From Clostridium_AD sp050717635 (lineage in GTDB: Bacteria > Bacillota > Clostridia > Clostridiales > Clostridiaceae), in contig NZ_JBOITO010000002.1 in assembly GCF_050717635.1 (NCBI RefSeq), positions 186,001 to 250,000 on the forward strand: a DNA stretch of 64,000 nucleotides. The letters run 5' to 3'. The notes beneath the pieces are model-generated. The model had not been told where the DNA came from. It made no database searches and saw nothing but the letters and a program-made list of their open reading frames with translations. A program made the translations under genes and the position numbers. Below, piece by piece: positions 26,665 to 35,591 of this stretch. The number at the start of each line of letters is the position of its first letter. Position 1 is the stretch's first letter.

Positions 26665-27155
26665 AGCTCAATAATGAAGATACTTCATTAAGGATTAATG
26701 TTATGTAATCCTATGTTTGTAATATATTCTATGCTGTTAAATTGCTTGTGTTACTAGATTTTTTGCTGTAAAACTGCATTATTCAATTTATGTAAAATGC
26801 CTACAAACACTGTTTTGAATCATCTTTCTGTCAACTTATAACCCCGTTTCATATTGAATTTAAATAAAAGTATAAAATGAAAATGAAATATTTTTCTTGT
26901 TAGATTGATGGCTAATGAGGAGGGGATTTGTGAGGCTTTAGATGAGCTAGCTAAAAATATATTGACTGATTGTCCACCTTGATTACTTATTTATGCAAGT
27001 TTTCATCCTAATTTTTCCATTGTATTTTCACTAGATTCGAATCATATACAATATTCAATCGTATTTTCAAAAAAACATTGAATTTTTTAGCGCTTCATAT
27101 ATAATAGTATCAGTGAAATAAATTATTCGTTTACATTCTAAGGAGGATAAAAAAC
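26665..27155. other. Intergenic region with yjeM promoter
   Basis: A promoter TTGAAT (27078-27083), 16 bases, TATAAT (27100-27105) precedes yjeM. Around 26907-26980 a short frame (L-M-A-N-E-E-G-I-C-E-A-L-D-E-L-A-K-N-I-L) ends at a stop and may be the tail of a lost gene. Nothing else is evident. Confidence 0.45.
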
Positions 27156-28670
27156 ATGTCAGAAAAAATTAAAAAAACCCAAAAATTAACACTTATATCA
27201 TTAGTCTTAATGATATTTACATCAGTTTACGGATTTAATAACATGCCAAGGTCATTCTATATAATGGGGTATGCCGCTATTCCATGGTATATCTTATCAG
27301 GTCTCGCATTCTTTATTCCTTTTGCTTTCATGATGGCTGAGTTTGGTACAGCTTTTAGGGAGGAAAAAGGTGGAATATACTCATGGATGTCACTATCAGT
27401 AGGCCCTAAATATGCTTTTATGGCAACTTTCATGTGGTATGCTTCTTATGTAGTTTGGATGGTCAATGTAGCATCAGGAATTTGGATTCCAATATCAAAT
27501 GCAATATTTGGTAAAGATACAACGCAAACTTGGGCACTTTTTGGTATAAGTGGATTAAACGGGCCTAAAACCCTAGGCATACTTGCAGTCCTTTGGATAC
27601 TATTTGTTACGTATATGTGTACTAAGGGAATAGAACGAATTAAAAAGTTTACGTCTATTGGTGGAACAGCAGTTGTAGCAGCAAATATACTTTTATTTGT
27701 TGGAGCTATACTAGTACTTATAGGAAATCATGGTGAGTTAGCTCAGCCAATAACTGGACTTAGTTCATTTACAAAATCACCAGATATTGCTTCTAGTGGA
27801 GGTCTAGTTTCAGCATTTGCATTCATAGTATTTGCTATATTTGCTTATGGTGGTATAGAAGTTGTTGGAGGCCTTGTAGATGAAACAGAAAATCCTGAAA
27901 AGACATTCCCTAAGGGTATAGTTATTTCAGCAGCAGTTATCTCAATTGGATACTCAATTGGAATATTCCTAGTTGGTGTATTTACTAATTGGGCAACTGT
28001 TATGGGCGACAAGACTGTTAATTTAGGTAATGCTAGTTATGTAGTAATGGGTAATCTAGGATATGCTCTAGGTCAAGCATTTGGTGCAAGCAATGCAACT
28101 TCAATAGCAATGTCACATGGAATAGCTAGATTCTTTGGATTTTCAATGTTCTTAACTTTAGCAGGTGCATTTTTCGCATTAATGTTTTCTCCATTAAAAC
28201 AAATAATTGAAGGTACTCCAGCGAAATTATGGCCTGGTAAAATGGCAGAAATGAAAGACGGAATACCTCAAAATGCTATGTGGGTTCAAGCAGCAATTGT
28301 TTGTGTTATGATTGTTCTTATAGCCTTCGGTGGAAGTAGTATGAAAAAATTCTTTGTAATATTGGTATCAATGACTAATGTAGCTATGACTATTCCATAT
28401 ATGTTTATAGCATTTGCTTTCATACCATTCAAGAAAAACACAGATATTATCAAACCTTTTGAAATGTTTAAGACATACAAAAGTGCTGTAATATGGACAG
28501 TTGTAGTTATGTTCACTGTTGGATTTGCAAATTTCTTCTCAATTCTACAACCGGCACTGGCAGGAGATTTAAAAACAACACTTTGGAGTATAGCTGGACC
28601 AATATTCTTTGCCACAGTTGCATGGATAATGTATAGTAACTATGAAAAAAAATATTTAAATAAACAATAA
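27156..28670 (+). CDS. yjeM: APC-superfamily amino acid transporter YjeM
   Basis: A 504-residue protein with 12-14 transmembrane helices, opening with Y-G-F-N-N-M-P-R-S-F-Y and F-R-E-E-K-G-G-I-Y-S-W-M, motifs of the glutamate:GABA antiporter branch, plus G-G-I-E-V-V-G-G-L-V-D-E-T-E-N-P in helix 6. Length and motif set match YjeM. Substrate is not experimentally assigned; glutamate-type amino acid exchange is likely from family. Strong AAGGAGG site; monocistronic. Confidence 0.88.
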   Translation: MSEKIKKTQKLTLISLVLMIFTSVYGFNNMPRSFYIMGYAAIPWYILSGLAFFIPFAFMMAEFGTAFREEKGGIYSWMSLSVGPKYAFMATFMWYASYVVWMVNVASGIWIPISNAIFGKDTTQTWALFGISGLNGPKTLGILAVLWILFVTYMCTKGIERIKKFTSIGGTAVVAANILLFVGAILVLIGNHGELAQPITGLSSFTKSPDIASSGGLVSAFAFIVFAIFAYGGIEVVGGLVDETENPEKTFPKGIVISAAVISIGYSIGIFLVGVFTNWATVMGDKTVNLGNASYVVMGNLGYALGQAFGASNATSIAMSHGIARFFGFSMFLTLAGAFFALMFSPLKQIIEGTPAKLWPGKMAEMKDGIPQNAMWVQAAIVCVMIVLIAFGGSSMKKFFVILVSMTNVAMTIPYMFIAFAFIPFKKNTDIIKPFEMFKTYKSAVIWTVVVMFTVGFANFFSILQPALAGDLKTTLWSIAGPIFFATVAWIMYSNYEKKYLNKQ

Positions 28671-28708
28671 AGCATATTCTTTTTAAATTAAATTTAATCA
28701 TAAAGCAT

Positions 28709-28750
28709 AAAAAAGTGACATCTGTATTGTGAACAGATGTCACTTTTTTA
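28709..28750 (+). terminator. Intrinsic terminator after yjeM
   Basis: Perfect 16-base stem AAAAAGTGACATCTGT / ACAGATGTCACTTTTT with a 7-base loop and T-run. Confidence 0.9.
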
Positions 28751-28850
28751 TTATTCATTTATTAAGTTTACGGTACAACCCCATTGTAAAATATGGGAGC
28801 ATATGATGACATATTTTACTTGAATAATGTAATGGTATTTATTTAAAAAA

Positions 28851-28874
28851 ATATTACTATGAATAGAGGAAAAC
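28851..28874 (+). repeat. Weaker copy of the CTCTATATAGAGG leader motif
   Basis: ATATTACTATGAATAGAGG matches the 25161/33602 repeat core with a few changes, 70-90 bases before the HD-GYP gene. Confidence 0.4.
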
Positions 28875-28943
28875 ATTGAAATTAAAATAGAAATATTGTA
28901 TTATAGAATGAGAAGAGTTATTTTGTGGAACGGAGCGATAAAA

Positions 28944-30707
28944 ATGACATTTTTAGCATTAATAGATAATCCATCAACTTCGAATTACATTAAAGACACA
29001 TTTTCTCATATTGAACAAATAGATCTTGAACTAATTAATCCTAATGATTTTATGGAATTTAAAGAAAAAAACAAAATTAAAACACTAATTCTTTTAGATA
29101 AATATTTGGGATGTGATTATCGCAAGATTTTAACACCAATATGTGAATTGTACCAATGTTTAGAAGAACAGCCTGAGGTTTTGTTAATATTACTAGAAGA
29201 TACACCATCAAAGGATGTTATTGAATTCTCAGATAAATTGTCAATATTTAAAAATATTTGTGTTACTAAATTAAATGATTTACATAAATATATTGAATAT
29301 ATTCCACAACAAAAGGCTAACAATGAAAAAGCCAGAAGATCCTATTTAGATGTTGAATTTAATAAAGATAAATATAAAATACTTTTAGTTGATGATAATA
29401 AATTAACACAGGAACTAAAACGTAAGGCCTTTAACGATACTATTTATGAACCTATATTTGCAAATAATGGAATAGAAGCCTATAGTTTATTTCTTAAAGA
29501 TAGACCAGATTTAGTTCTAACTAACATCGATATGCCTGGTATAGATGGCTTGGAATTATGCAAAATAATAAAAGCAGAAACGTATAATGACTATTTACCT
29601 ATTCTTATGATGTCATCACGTTCACAGGGTGCCATCATAGAAGCTACTTTTACTGTAGGGGGTGATGGCTACATTGCAAATGAATCCACTCCTGATCAAA
29701 TTTTAGAAAAAGTACAAAGTTTTTTCAATGACATTGGCGCTATGCATGACTATAAGGTTTTAGTGGTAGATGATGAGGCTATAGTTTCAAACATCTTACG
29801 TATTGCGTTCATAAAGAATGGTATTAATGTAATAACTTCAACTAATGGGTTGCAAGCATACTTTCTGCTTTTATCAGAAAAACCAGACTTACTAATTTCA
29901 GATATAAATATGCCCTTTATTAATGGATATACATTAGCTTCACTTATACGAAAAAATCCACTTTTAAGTAAAATGGATATCTTGTTAATGAGCTGGAGTG
30001 ATGAAAAAAGAAATGTAAATAAATCTCTGGAACTTGGAGTAATACAAAATTTTGAAAAACCTTTTGATGTTGATAAAATTGTGATGCTAGTAAAGTATTT
30101 TTTAAAGGAAAAGCATCACCAGAATCAAAGGGAATATGAACTAATGATTGGAAGTATAAAAGCGTTGGTATCTGCTCTTGAAGCTAGAGATGAATGTACA
30201 AGCGGACATAGTAAGAGGGTAACTATCTATGCTGTACAAATTGCAGAAGAACTAAAATTAACTTCAAAAAGAATAGAAAAATTAAAAATTGCCGCTGAGC
30301 TTCACGATGTTGGGAAAATTGGAGTAAGAGATGCGGTTCTGCTCAAACCAGGGATTCTCACTGAGAATGAGTACGACAATATAAAAAGCCATCCCGAAGT
30401 TGCTTTTAGAATACTTTCACATATTGACACATTAAATTTTGAAGCGAACATAATACGTTACCATCATGAGCGTTGGGATGGCAAAGGCTATCCAACAGGT
30501 ATCTCTAAGGAAACCATTCCTATTGAATCAAGAATTATTTCCGTTGCAGATACTTTCGATGCACTGACCAGCGATAGGCCATATAGAAATGCAAAGACTT
30601 TAGATGATGCCGTAAAAACGATTACTTTTGTATCTGGTACGCAACTTTGTCCTAAATGTGTACGAGCGTTCTTAAAGATTAAAGATAATTTATTAAATAG
30701 TATATAA
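28944..30707 (+). CDS. Tandem-receiver HD-GYP cyclic-di-GMP phosphodiesterase
   Basis: A 587-residue protein; ATG at 28944 follows CGGAG. Order: a degenerate N-terminal receiver-like region (about 1-125), receiver 1 (about 143-270), receiver 2 (about 273-395), HD-GYP domain (about 410-585). Receiver 2 keeps the phospho-site in I-S-D-I-N-M-P. Receiver 1 has Asn where the Asp should be (L-T-N-I-D-M-P-G) though its acidic pair V-D-D-N is intact. The catalytic domain has H-D-V-G-K-I-G, H-H-E-R-W-D-G-K-G-Y-P and I-S-V-A-D-T-F-D-A-L. It should hydrolyse c-di-GMP in response to phosphorylation of receiver 2. Confidence 0.9.
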   Translation: MTFLALIDNPSTSNYIKDTFSHIEQIDLELINPNDFMEFKEKNKIKTLILLDKYLGCDYRKILTPICELYQCLEEQPEVLLILLEDTPSKDVIEFSDKLSIFKNICVTKLNDLHKYIEYIPQQKANNEKARRSYLDVEFNKDKYKILLVDDNKLTQELKRKAFNDTIYEPIFANNGIEAYSLFLKDRPDLVLTNIDMPGIDGLELCKIIKAETYNDYLPILMMSSRSQGAIIEATFTVGGDGYIANESTPDQILEKVQSFFNDIGAMHDYKVLVVDDEAIVSNILRIAFIKNGINVITSTNGLQAYFLLLSEKPDLLISDINMPFINGYTLASLIRKNPLLSKMDILLMSWSDEKRNVNKSLELGVIQNFEKPFDVDKIVMLVKYFLKEKHHQNQREYELMIGSIKALVSALEARDECTSGHSKRVTIYAVQIAEELKLTSKRIEKLKIAAELHDVGKIGVRDAVLLKPGILTENEYDNIKSHPEVAFRILSHIDTLNFEANIIRYHHERWDGKGYPTGISKETIPIESRIISVADTFDALTSDRPYRNAKTLDDAVKTITFVSGTQLCPKCVRAFLKIKDNLLNSI

Positions 30708-31146
30708 AAAAAATATACTTTTCAGAGTATGAAAAAACCGCATTGAGAATTCTTAGCGGGTTCCATTTTGAGGTGCAAAAGCTAAAATATAGTAGGAAGT
30801 AATATGAACTTATTATCTAATAATAATTTGAGAATATAAGATGAAAGAATTAAAAAAAGAATCTCAAAATGTTTTCAATTTAGCTGTGAAAATTAATAAT
30901 AACGATCAAAAAAGGACTTCGTTAAAAAATACGGCTCAAATTTGAGCTGTATTTTTTATGAATTTAAATCAAAACTTAGCCTGTTCTTAACCTATAAGTG
31001 ATATAATATAGCATAGATATATTATATGTGTAATACCTTAATTATTTTTCAACTTAAAAAGCAACCGTGACAAGGTCGCCTCTCACAATTTGTGTCTCTA
31101 TTATTTTAGTTAGATAAACGCAAATGGGCTAAAAGGCAAGGAAGCT
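30708..31146. other. Intergenic region between converging genes
   Basis: Includes a hairpin AAAAAATACGGCTCAAA / TTTGAGCTGTATTTTTT (30924-30957), a terminator for one of the flanking genes. A 35-codon frame starting at 30841 (MKELKKESQNVFNLAVKINN) has no good ribosome binding site and runs into the hairpin, so it is probably a relic. Confidence 0.4.
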
Positions 31147-31962
31147 TTAGAGTTTTCTAATAGGTATTTGTATTTCAGATACATATTCATTTTCAGAATC
31201 TGAAAAGTCATAATCTACTATATTTTTTTCGATAGAGTCTCCCAATATTTCGTATCCATTTTCTTCAATCCATTCAATAAGAACAGTATAGTGATTTTCG
31301 ATATTTTTATATGGTCCTAAAAAAACAACACAAGCAAACTCATTTTCTGGAATCGTTATCAAATCCAACCCTATTATATTTTCAGTTGACAAGATTTCGA
31401 TGAAATATTTGAATTTATTAAAATTTCCACTTGTCATGTTTTCCCTTGAGAGAGAAGTGTATACTTGCCCTTCAATAAGCCAGGAACTGAGCTTTAAATA
31501 TTTTTCGTTTTTTTTAACGGATTCTTTAAGTTCGTAATCGTTTTTACTATCTTTAATGTCTAAAACCACTCCAATTCTTTGAGGCAAGCGCTTTATCTTT
31601 ACAATATTCAGTTCATGTTTTATATTTCCGAGTAGCTCAAGTTTTGTATTTATTTTGTTTTTTAAATTGACTAACTTATTTATTTTTACATCAATTTCAT
31701 CTTCCTTATTTTTTAGTAAGGTCATTAAGTTATTTGTATTTTTATTATTCATATATTTTTTAATATCCTGTAATGAAATATCAAGACTCTTAAAAAATAG
31801 GATTCTGCTTAGTTTGAAAAAATTCCGAACACTATAGAATCTGTATTTATTTACAGCATCACAATTAGGTTTTAAAAGATCGATTTTGTCATAATGCCTT
31901 AAGGTATCTGTGCTTATATTAAAAAGCTTGGCTAATTCTCCAATTAAAAAAGTATCCTTCAT
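31147..31962 (-). CDS. MerR family regulator with C-terminal effector domain
   Basis: A 271-residue protein. Residues 1-70 are a MerR winged helix (I-G-E-L-A-K-L-F-N-I-S-T-D-T-L-R-H-Y-D-K-I-D-L-L-K-P), then a dimerisation coiled coil (about 80-115) and a GyrI-like/BmrR-type effector domain (about 120-271, with L-G-P-Y-K-N-I near residue 225). Proteins of this plan sense hydrophobic or cationic compounds. It is divergent from the triple RidA gene, 231 bases apart, and may control it; no clear MerR-type long-spacer promoter was identified. Confidence 0.88.
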   Translation of the reverse strand: MKDTFLIGELAKLFNISTDTLRHYDKIDLLKPNCDAVNKYRFYSVRNFFKLSRILFFKSLDISLQDIKKYMNNKNTNNLMTLLKNKEDEIDVKINKLVNLKNKINTKLELLGNIKHELNIVKIKRLPQRIGVVLDIKDSKNDYELKESVKKNEKYLKLSSWLIEGQVYTSLSRENMTSGNFNKFKYFIEILSTENIIGLDLITIPENEFACVVFLGPYKNIENHYTVLIEWIEENGYEILGDSIEKNIVDYDFSDSENEYVSEIQIPIRKL

Positions 31963-32193
31963 AAGTATGCCACATCCATTCTATAAATATTAAACAATTT
32001 ATAACTATTATTATAAACCACTAAGTAGCATTAAAGCTATATAAAAATATGAATGTATCATATTGACATTAATAAATTTTGTGCAAAAAGAATAATAATA
32101 CCTATTGACATTAGAGCTAGTCAAAGGTTTATGATTTGCTTAGATGAATTTTAATGATTCTATCAATAAATATTACAAAAGGGGAATACTATC

Positions 32194-33465
32194 ATGAGCG
32201 GATATAACGCAGTATTAGCAAGAAATACGGAAAATGCTCCAAGAGGTATCGGTCCATATTCACAAACTGTAGCTTACTCTCATTACAATAATCTTTCAGC
32301 TCAATTACCTATTGATCCAAAATCTGGTGAATTGGTAGCTGGTGGTGTAAAAGAGCAGGCGAAGCAGTGCTTTAAAAATATTAAGGCAATTGTAGAAAGC
32401 ATCGACCATGTTATGAGCGATGTTGTTAGAATCACTGTATATGTTAAGAATATCAAAGATACTGACGCTGTAGACGAAGTTTATAAAACATTCTTCACAA
32501 GCTATGTTCCTACACGTACGGTAGTCGCAGTTGAAGCTTTACCTATGGATGCTTTGGTGCAAATTGATGCACTTGTTACAAACGGTGAAGGTACAATTCC
32601 AAACGCACCACAATCAGGAGACCTTATAAAGCTCACAAATAACACGGCTAATGCGCCAACAAGTACTCTATCTACGCAAGCTGTAGCTTTTTCTCATTAC
32701 AATAATATATCAGCACAATTACCTATCGATGCAAAATCTGGTAGACTTATAGTGGGCGGTGTAAAAGAGCAAGCTGGACAGTGCTTAAAGAATATTAAGG
32801 CAATTTTAGAAAGTATCGATGTTCCTTTTGACGATATTGTTAAAATTAACATCTTCCTTAAAAACTTCTCGGATATTGAAGCCGTAAATGAAGTTTATAC
32901 AACATTTTTCCCAGACTCAGCTATCGCAAGAGCCGTAGCTTATGTACCTGCACGGACAACAGTTGCAGTTTCAGCTTTACCTATGGATGCTTTGGTACAA
33001 ATTGAAGCAGTGGTGTCACACGGAGATGGTACACCACCACAACTTGTTGAAGACAGACATGGACTAATTATAGAAGCAAACAATACGGAAAATGCACCAA
33101 AAAGTTCACTATCTACACAAACTGTAGCTTTTTCTCATTACAATCATATTTCAGCTCAATTACCTTTAGATCCAAAAACTGCTGATATGGTAGCTGGTGG
33201 TGTAAAAGAGCAGGCTTACCAGTGCTTAAAAAATATTAAGGCAATTATAGAAAGTGTGGACCACGTTATGGATGATGTGGTTAAAGTGAATATCTTCCTT
33301 AAAAATATTGCAGATATTGATGCTGTAGACGCAGTTTACACAACATTCTTCCCAGGCGGTGTTCCTGCACGAACAATGGTCGGAGTATCAGTTTTAACTA
33401 ACGATGCATTAGTCCAAATGGATGCAGTTGTAGCAAATGCTGAAGGAACACCTCCACAAGCATAA
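32194..33465 (+). CDS. Fusion of three RidA (YjgF/UK114) domains
   Basis: A 423-residue protein made of three head-to-tail RidA domains: about 1-137, 142-283 and 288-423. Each repeats S-A-Q-L-P-x-D, G-G-V-K-E-Q-A, Q-C-x-K-N-I-K-A-I-x-E-S and V-P-x-R-T. The arginine that binds substrate carboxylate in RidA is kept in all three (Arg108, Arg254, Arg393). RidA is normally a homotrimer of single domains that deaminates reactive 2-aminoacrylate and other enamines/imines; this chain would form one complete trimer. Domain 2 has a small insertion before its V-P-A-R-T. Clear AAGGGG site. Confidence 0.93.
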   Translation: MSGYNAVLARNTENAPRGIGPYSQTVAYSHYNNLSAQLPIDPKSGELVAGGVKEQAKQCFKNIKAIVESIDHVMSDVVRITVYVKNIKDTDAVDEVYKTFFTSYVPTRTVVAVEALPMDALVQIDALVTNGEGTIPNAPQSGDLIKLTNNTANAPTSTLSTQAVAFSHYNNISAQLPIDAKSGRLIVGGVKEQAGQCLKNIKAILESIDVPFDDIVKINIFLKNFSDIEAVNEVYTTFFPDSAIARAVAYVPARTTVAVSALPMDALVQIEAVVSHGDGTPPQLVEDRHGLIIEANNTENAPKSSLSTQTVAFSHYNHISAQLPLDPKTADMVAGGVKEQAYQCLKNIKAIIESVDHVMDDVVKVNIFLKNIADIDAVDAVYTTFFPGGVPARTMVGVSVLTNDALVQMDAVVANAEGTPPQA

Positions 33466-33547
33466 TAAGCATTTGTTTAAATACAGGAACTATTAAAGTT
33501 ACTTGTTAATGATGATGATGAATGCGAAATCGCATACCCTAATCATA

Positions 33548-33590
33548 AAAAGGGGCTGTCTCAAATTAAAATTGAGACAGCTCCTTTTTT
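33548..33590 (+). terminator. Intrinsic terminator after the triple RidA gene
   Basis: AAAAGGGGCTGTCTCAA pairs with TTGAGACAGCTCCTTTT (one mismatch), followed by T-run. Confidence 0.88.
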
Positions 33591-33601
33591 AGTTTACGGT
33601 A

Positions 33602-33675
33602 CAAAAATGTTACTCTATATAGAGGAAGTTAGAAATTAGTGTAGAAGTATAGTTTATGAATACTTAAATAAAATC
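33602..33675 (+). repeat. Dispersed 74-bp repeat, copy 2
   Basis: Same orientation as copy 1 at 25161. Lies upstream of a TetR relic. Confidence 0.8.
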
Positions 33676-33889
33676 TTAGAATTTTAACGCTGTTTACGTA
33701 TATTAGTAATGATAAAAAAACTTAGCACTTATTAATGCGGGACTTGCTCAAGGTAAAAACAGGTCTGGCCTTTATTTTGGGAATGCCGTATTCGCTAGTT
33801 GTATTTTATGATATTTTTTATGGTATATTCATTTTACTTAGAGGTAAATGAATGAGTAAGAATACTCTAGAAAGGTATGGTTTAAAGGT

Positions 33890-34165
33890 ATGACAACAAA
33901 AGAAAGAATATTAGATGAGACATTAACACTCTTTTCAAAAAACAGTTATGATGGTGTATCTGTAAAGGATATACCCAACGCTGTAGGAGTAAAAGACAGT
34001 TCATTATATAAACATTAGTTAAAATAACTAAGAAATTATTTTTATTCTATTTAAAAGATAGTGTTGTTGGCAGATGATAGCTGCAGGTGAATTTGTTGAA
34101 GGTGATCCATATATAATGGCAGTACATTTCTAGCTTCAATAACAAATACTGATATGATGTGAAAT
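33890..34165 (+). pseudogene. TetR-family regulator relic
   Basis: From ATG 33890 the frame reads MTTKERILDETLTLFSK then G-V-S-V-K-D-I-P-N-A-V-G-V-K-D-S-S-L-Y-K-H, a complete TetR helix-turn-helix, and stops at a TAG (34016) exactly where the next helix should continue. Remnants of the C-terminal domain follow in other frames (G-E-F-V-E-G-D-P-Y-I-M-A-V-H-F near 34090). The gene is dead, with several lesions. Confidence 0.75.
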
Positions 34166-34222
34166 TTTGATGAATAGCCTTTCACTTTGAAGAATAATAT
34201 AACTTAATTGATTCTGCTTTAA

Positions 34223-34696
34223 TCACATTGCTGAGTTACTACATAAAACCCTCCCCATTTTATATATGCTCTCTATTTGTTCGTTACTAAGCCATAAATA
34301 ATTGCCTCTGTTATATTTTATATGGTCAACATATTCGCTTAAATCCATATTAGATTTATCATCATTACATCTTTTACAGCAGCACTTTAAATTCTCTTTT
34401 TTATCCTCACCAAGTTTAAATTTAGGCGTAACATGATCCAGTGTTGGGAATTCATTTTCTGCTATATATTCATTGCATATATAGCAAATGCGCCCTGCTT
34501 CTTCAATAATTTGTTTTCTAAGGATTTTTCTATCTTTATCATTTACCAAAAGTTCTATTTTCCTATCACCTGTCCACTTAGCACAGTTTCTTCTGACTAA
34601 TTTATTGGCTCTTTTAAGATTACACGACGATAATAATTTACCGTCTTTATTCAATACTATAATATTTTTTACTTGCACGATTTTTTCAATATACAT
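34223..34696 (-). CDS. PLMP-like plus HNH endonuclease (IshB-like)
   Basis: A 157-residue protein starting MYIEKIVQVK after an AAGGAGG site (a longer frame to 34729 lacks support). Residues 11-51 follow the PLMP/RRXRR pattern found at the IscB N-terminus: V-L-N-K-D-G-K-L-L-S-S-C-N-L-K-R-A-N-K-L-V then C-A-K-W. Residues 70-117 are an HNH nuclease: zinc pair C71/C74, D87-H88, N102, zinc pair C107/C110. No RuvC domain. PLMP plus HNH without RuvC at about 160-180 residues is the published description of IshB, a reduced relative of the RNA-guided nuclease IscB. A simple HNH homing or phage nuclease remains possible. Confidence 0.7.
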   Translation of the reverse strand: MYIEKIVQVKNIIVLNKDGKLLSSCNLKRANKLVRRNCAKWTGDRKIELLVNDKDRKILRKQIIEEAGRICYICNEYIAENEFPTLDHVTPKFKLGEDKKENLKCCCKRCNDDKSNMDLSEYVDHIKYNRGNYLWLSNEQIESIYKMGRVLCSNSAM

Positions 34697-34711
34697 TGTT
34701 AATTCCTCCTT

Positions 34712-34754
34712 AAATAAAGAGGTCACCAAGAATAACTTAGTGACCTCTTTATTT
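34712..34754 (-). terminator. Perfect hairpin between the unknown 218-aa gene and the HNH gene
   Basis: 15-base perfect arms (AAATAAAGAGGTCAC and complement). On the minus strand it ends in CTCTTTATTT, only a few bases before the HNH ribosome binding site. It may be the terminator of the upstream gene, an attenuator, or part of a structured RNA preceding the nuclease gene. Confidence 0.75.
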
Positions 34755-34786
34755 TCTTATTTAATTAATAATTAGATAAACGTAAA

Positions 34787-35443
34787 TCATATATAGCTTG
34801 TAATAATTATAATTTCTTGCAGGTAAATGTAGGTAAATGAATGTAATAAATTAGGATTATAGGATTGAACTCCATATTTACTATTAGGATTTAATTTTAC
34901 TTTAGATAAATTTAAATTTTTTACAAAATCATTGTGAAACGGAATATTAGAGCTCTTATTAAGTGGCAAAGACTTTGTAGTAGTGTAATCAATAAATGAT
35001 TCATAAGTATTTATTACCTTACATGTTATTTGTTCCTCATCCTCATCTACAGTGGTGATTTCCCCAACTTTAGCATTATTGTTTATAAATCTTATTCTAT
35101 TAAAAAGATTTATGTTCTTCGAATTAATTAAATTAATTAACTCTATTTCATCATTAACTCCAAGTTCATTGAGTGACAAATAATTATATAGAACTCTATA
35201 TGAATTAATTGTAGCAAAGCAATGAACTATACCATTATAAAATTTTATTTCTTGCAAAAGGTTAGATGATATCACTATTGTAAAAACATTTTTACCTTTT
35301 GTGTAAGCTTGATCTGCTCTCGCATTTATTTCTGCGTTTGCCCATTCTTTGTCTTTAACAGTATTTTTATATATTTTGATAAATACATTATAGGTATTTG
35401 AATATTTCACTTGTTCATTTATTTTATTATTTTGCGTATACAT
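34787..35443 (-). CDS. Unknown 218-residue protein of the accessory island
   Basis: Start at 35443 (beginning MYTQNNKINE) is supported by GAGAGGT upstream; longer frames lack one. No family recognised. The protein is Asn/Ile-rich with mixed alpha/beta character, no membrane helices, and an acidic turn (V-D-E-D-E-E-Q). It is divergent from the double winged-helix gene, and the shared hairpin motif at 35501-35540 lies between them. Confidence 0.5.
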   Translation of the reverse strand: MYTQNNKINEQVKYSNTYNVFIKIYKNTVKDKEWANAEINARADQAYTKGKNVFTIVISSNLLQEIKFYNGIVHCFATINSYRVLYNYLSLNELGVNDEIELINLINSKNINLFNRIRFINNNAKVGEITTVDEDEEQITCKVINTYESFIDYTTTKSLPLNKSSNIPFHNDFVKNLNLSKVKLNPNSKYGVQSYNPNLLHSFTYIYLQEIIIITSYI

Positions 35444-35500
35444 ATTGACCACGACCTCTCGTTTTATTAAAATATGAAGGGTATATAATATTAGTTCTAT

Positions 35501-35540
35501 TGGTATATATTCTATTTCCACCCCTTACCCTGCTAAGGGT
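35501..35540. promoter_or_regulatory. Repeated hairpin motif, copy 1 (divergent region)
   Basis: TGGTATATATTCTATTTCCA followed by CCCCTTACCCTGCTAAGGGT. It matches 37329-37369 over about 40 bases. The stem ACCCT/AGGGT surrounds a conserved 4-base loop. It lies upstream of both the 218-residue gene and the winged-helix gene at 35592. Confidence 0.6.
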
Positions 35541-35591
35541 TGATTTAAAAATAGATAAATTAGTAATTATGTTAAATTTAAGGAGATATAT

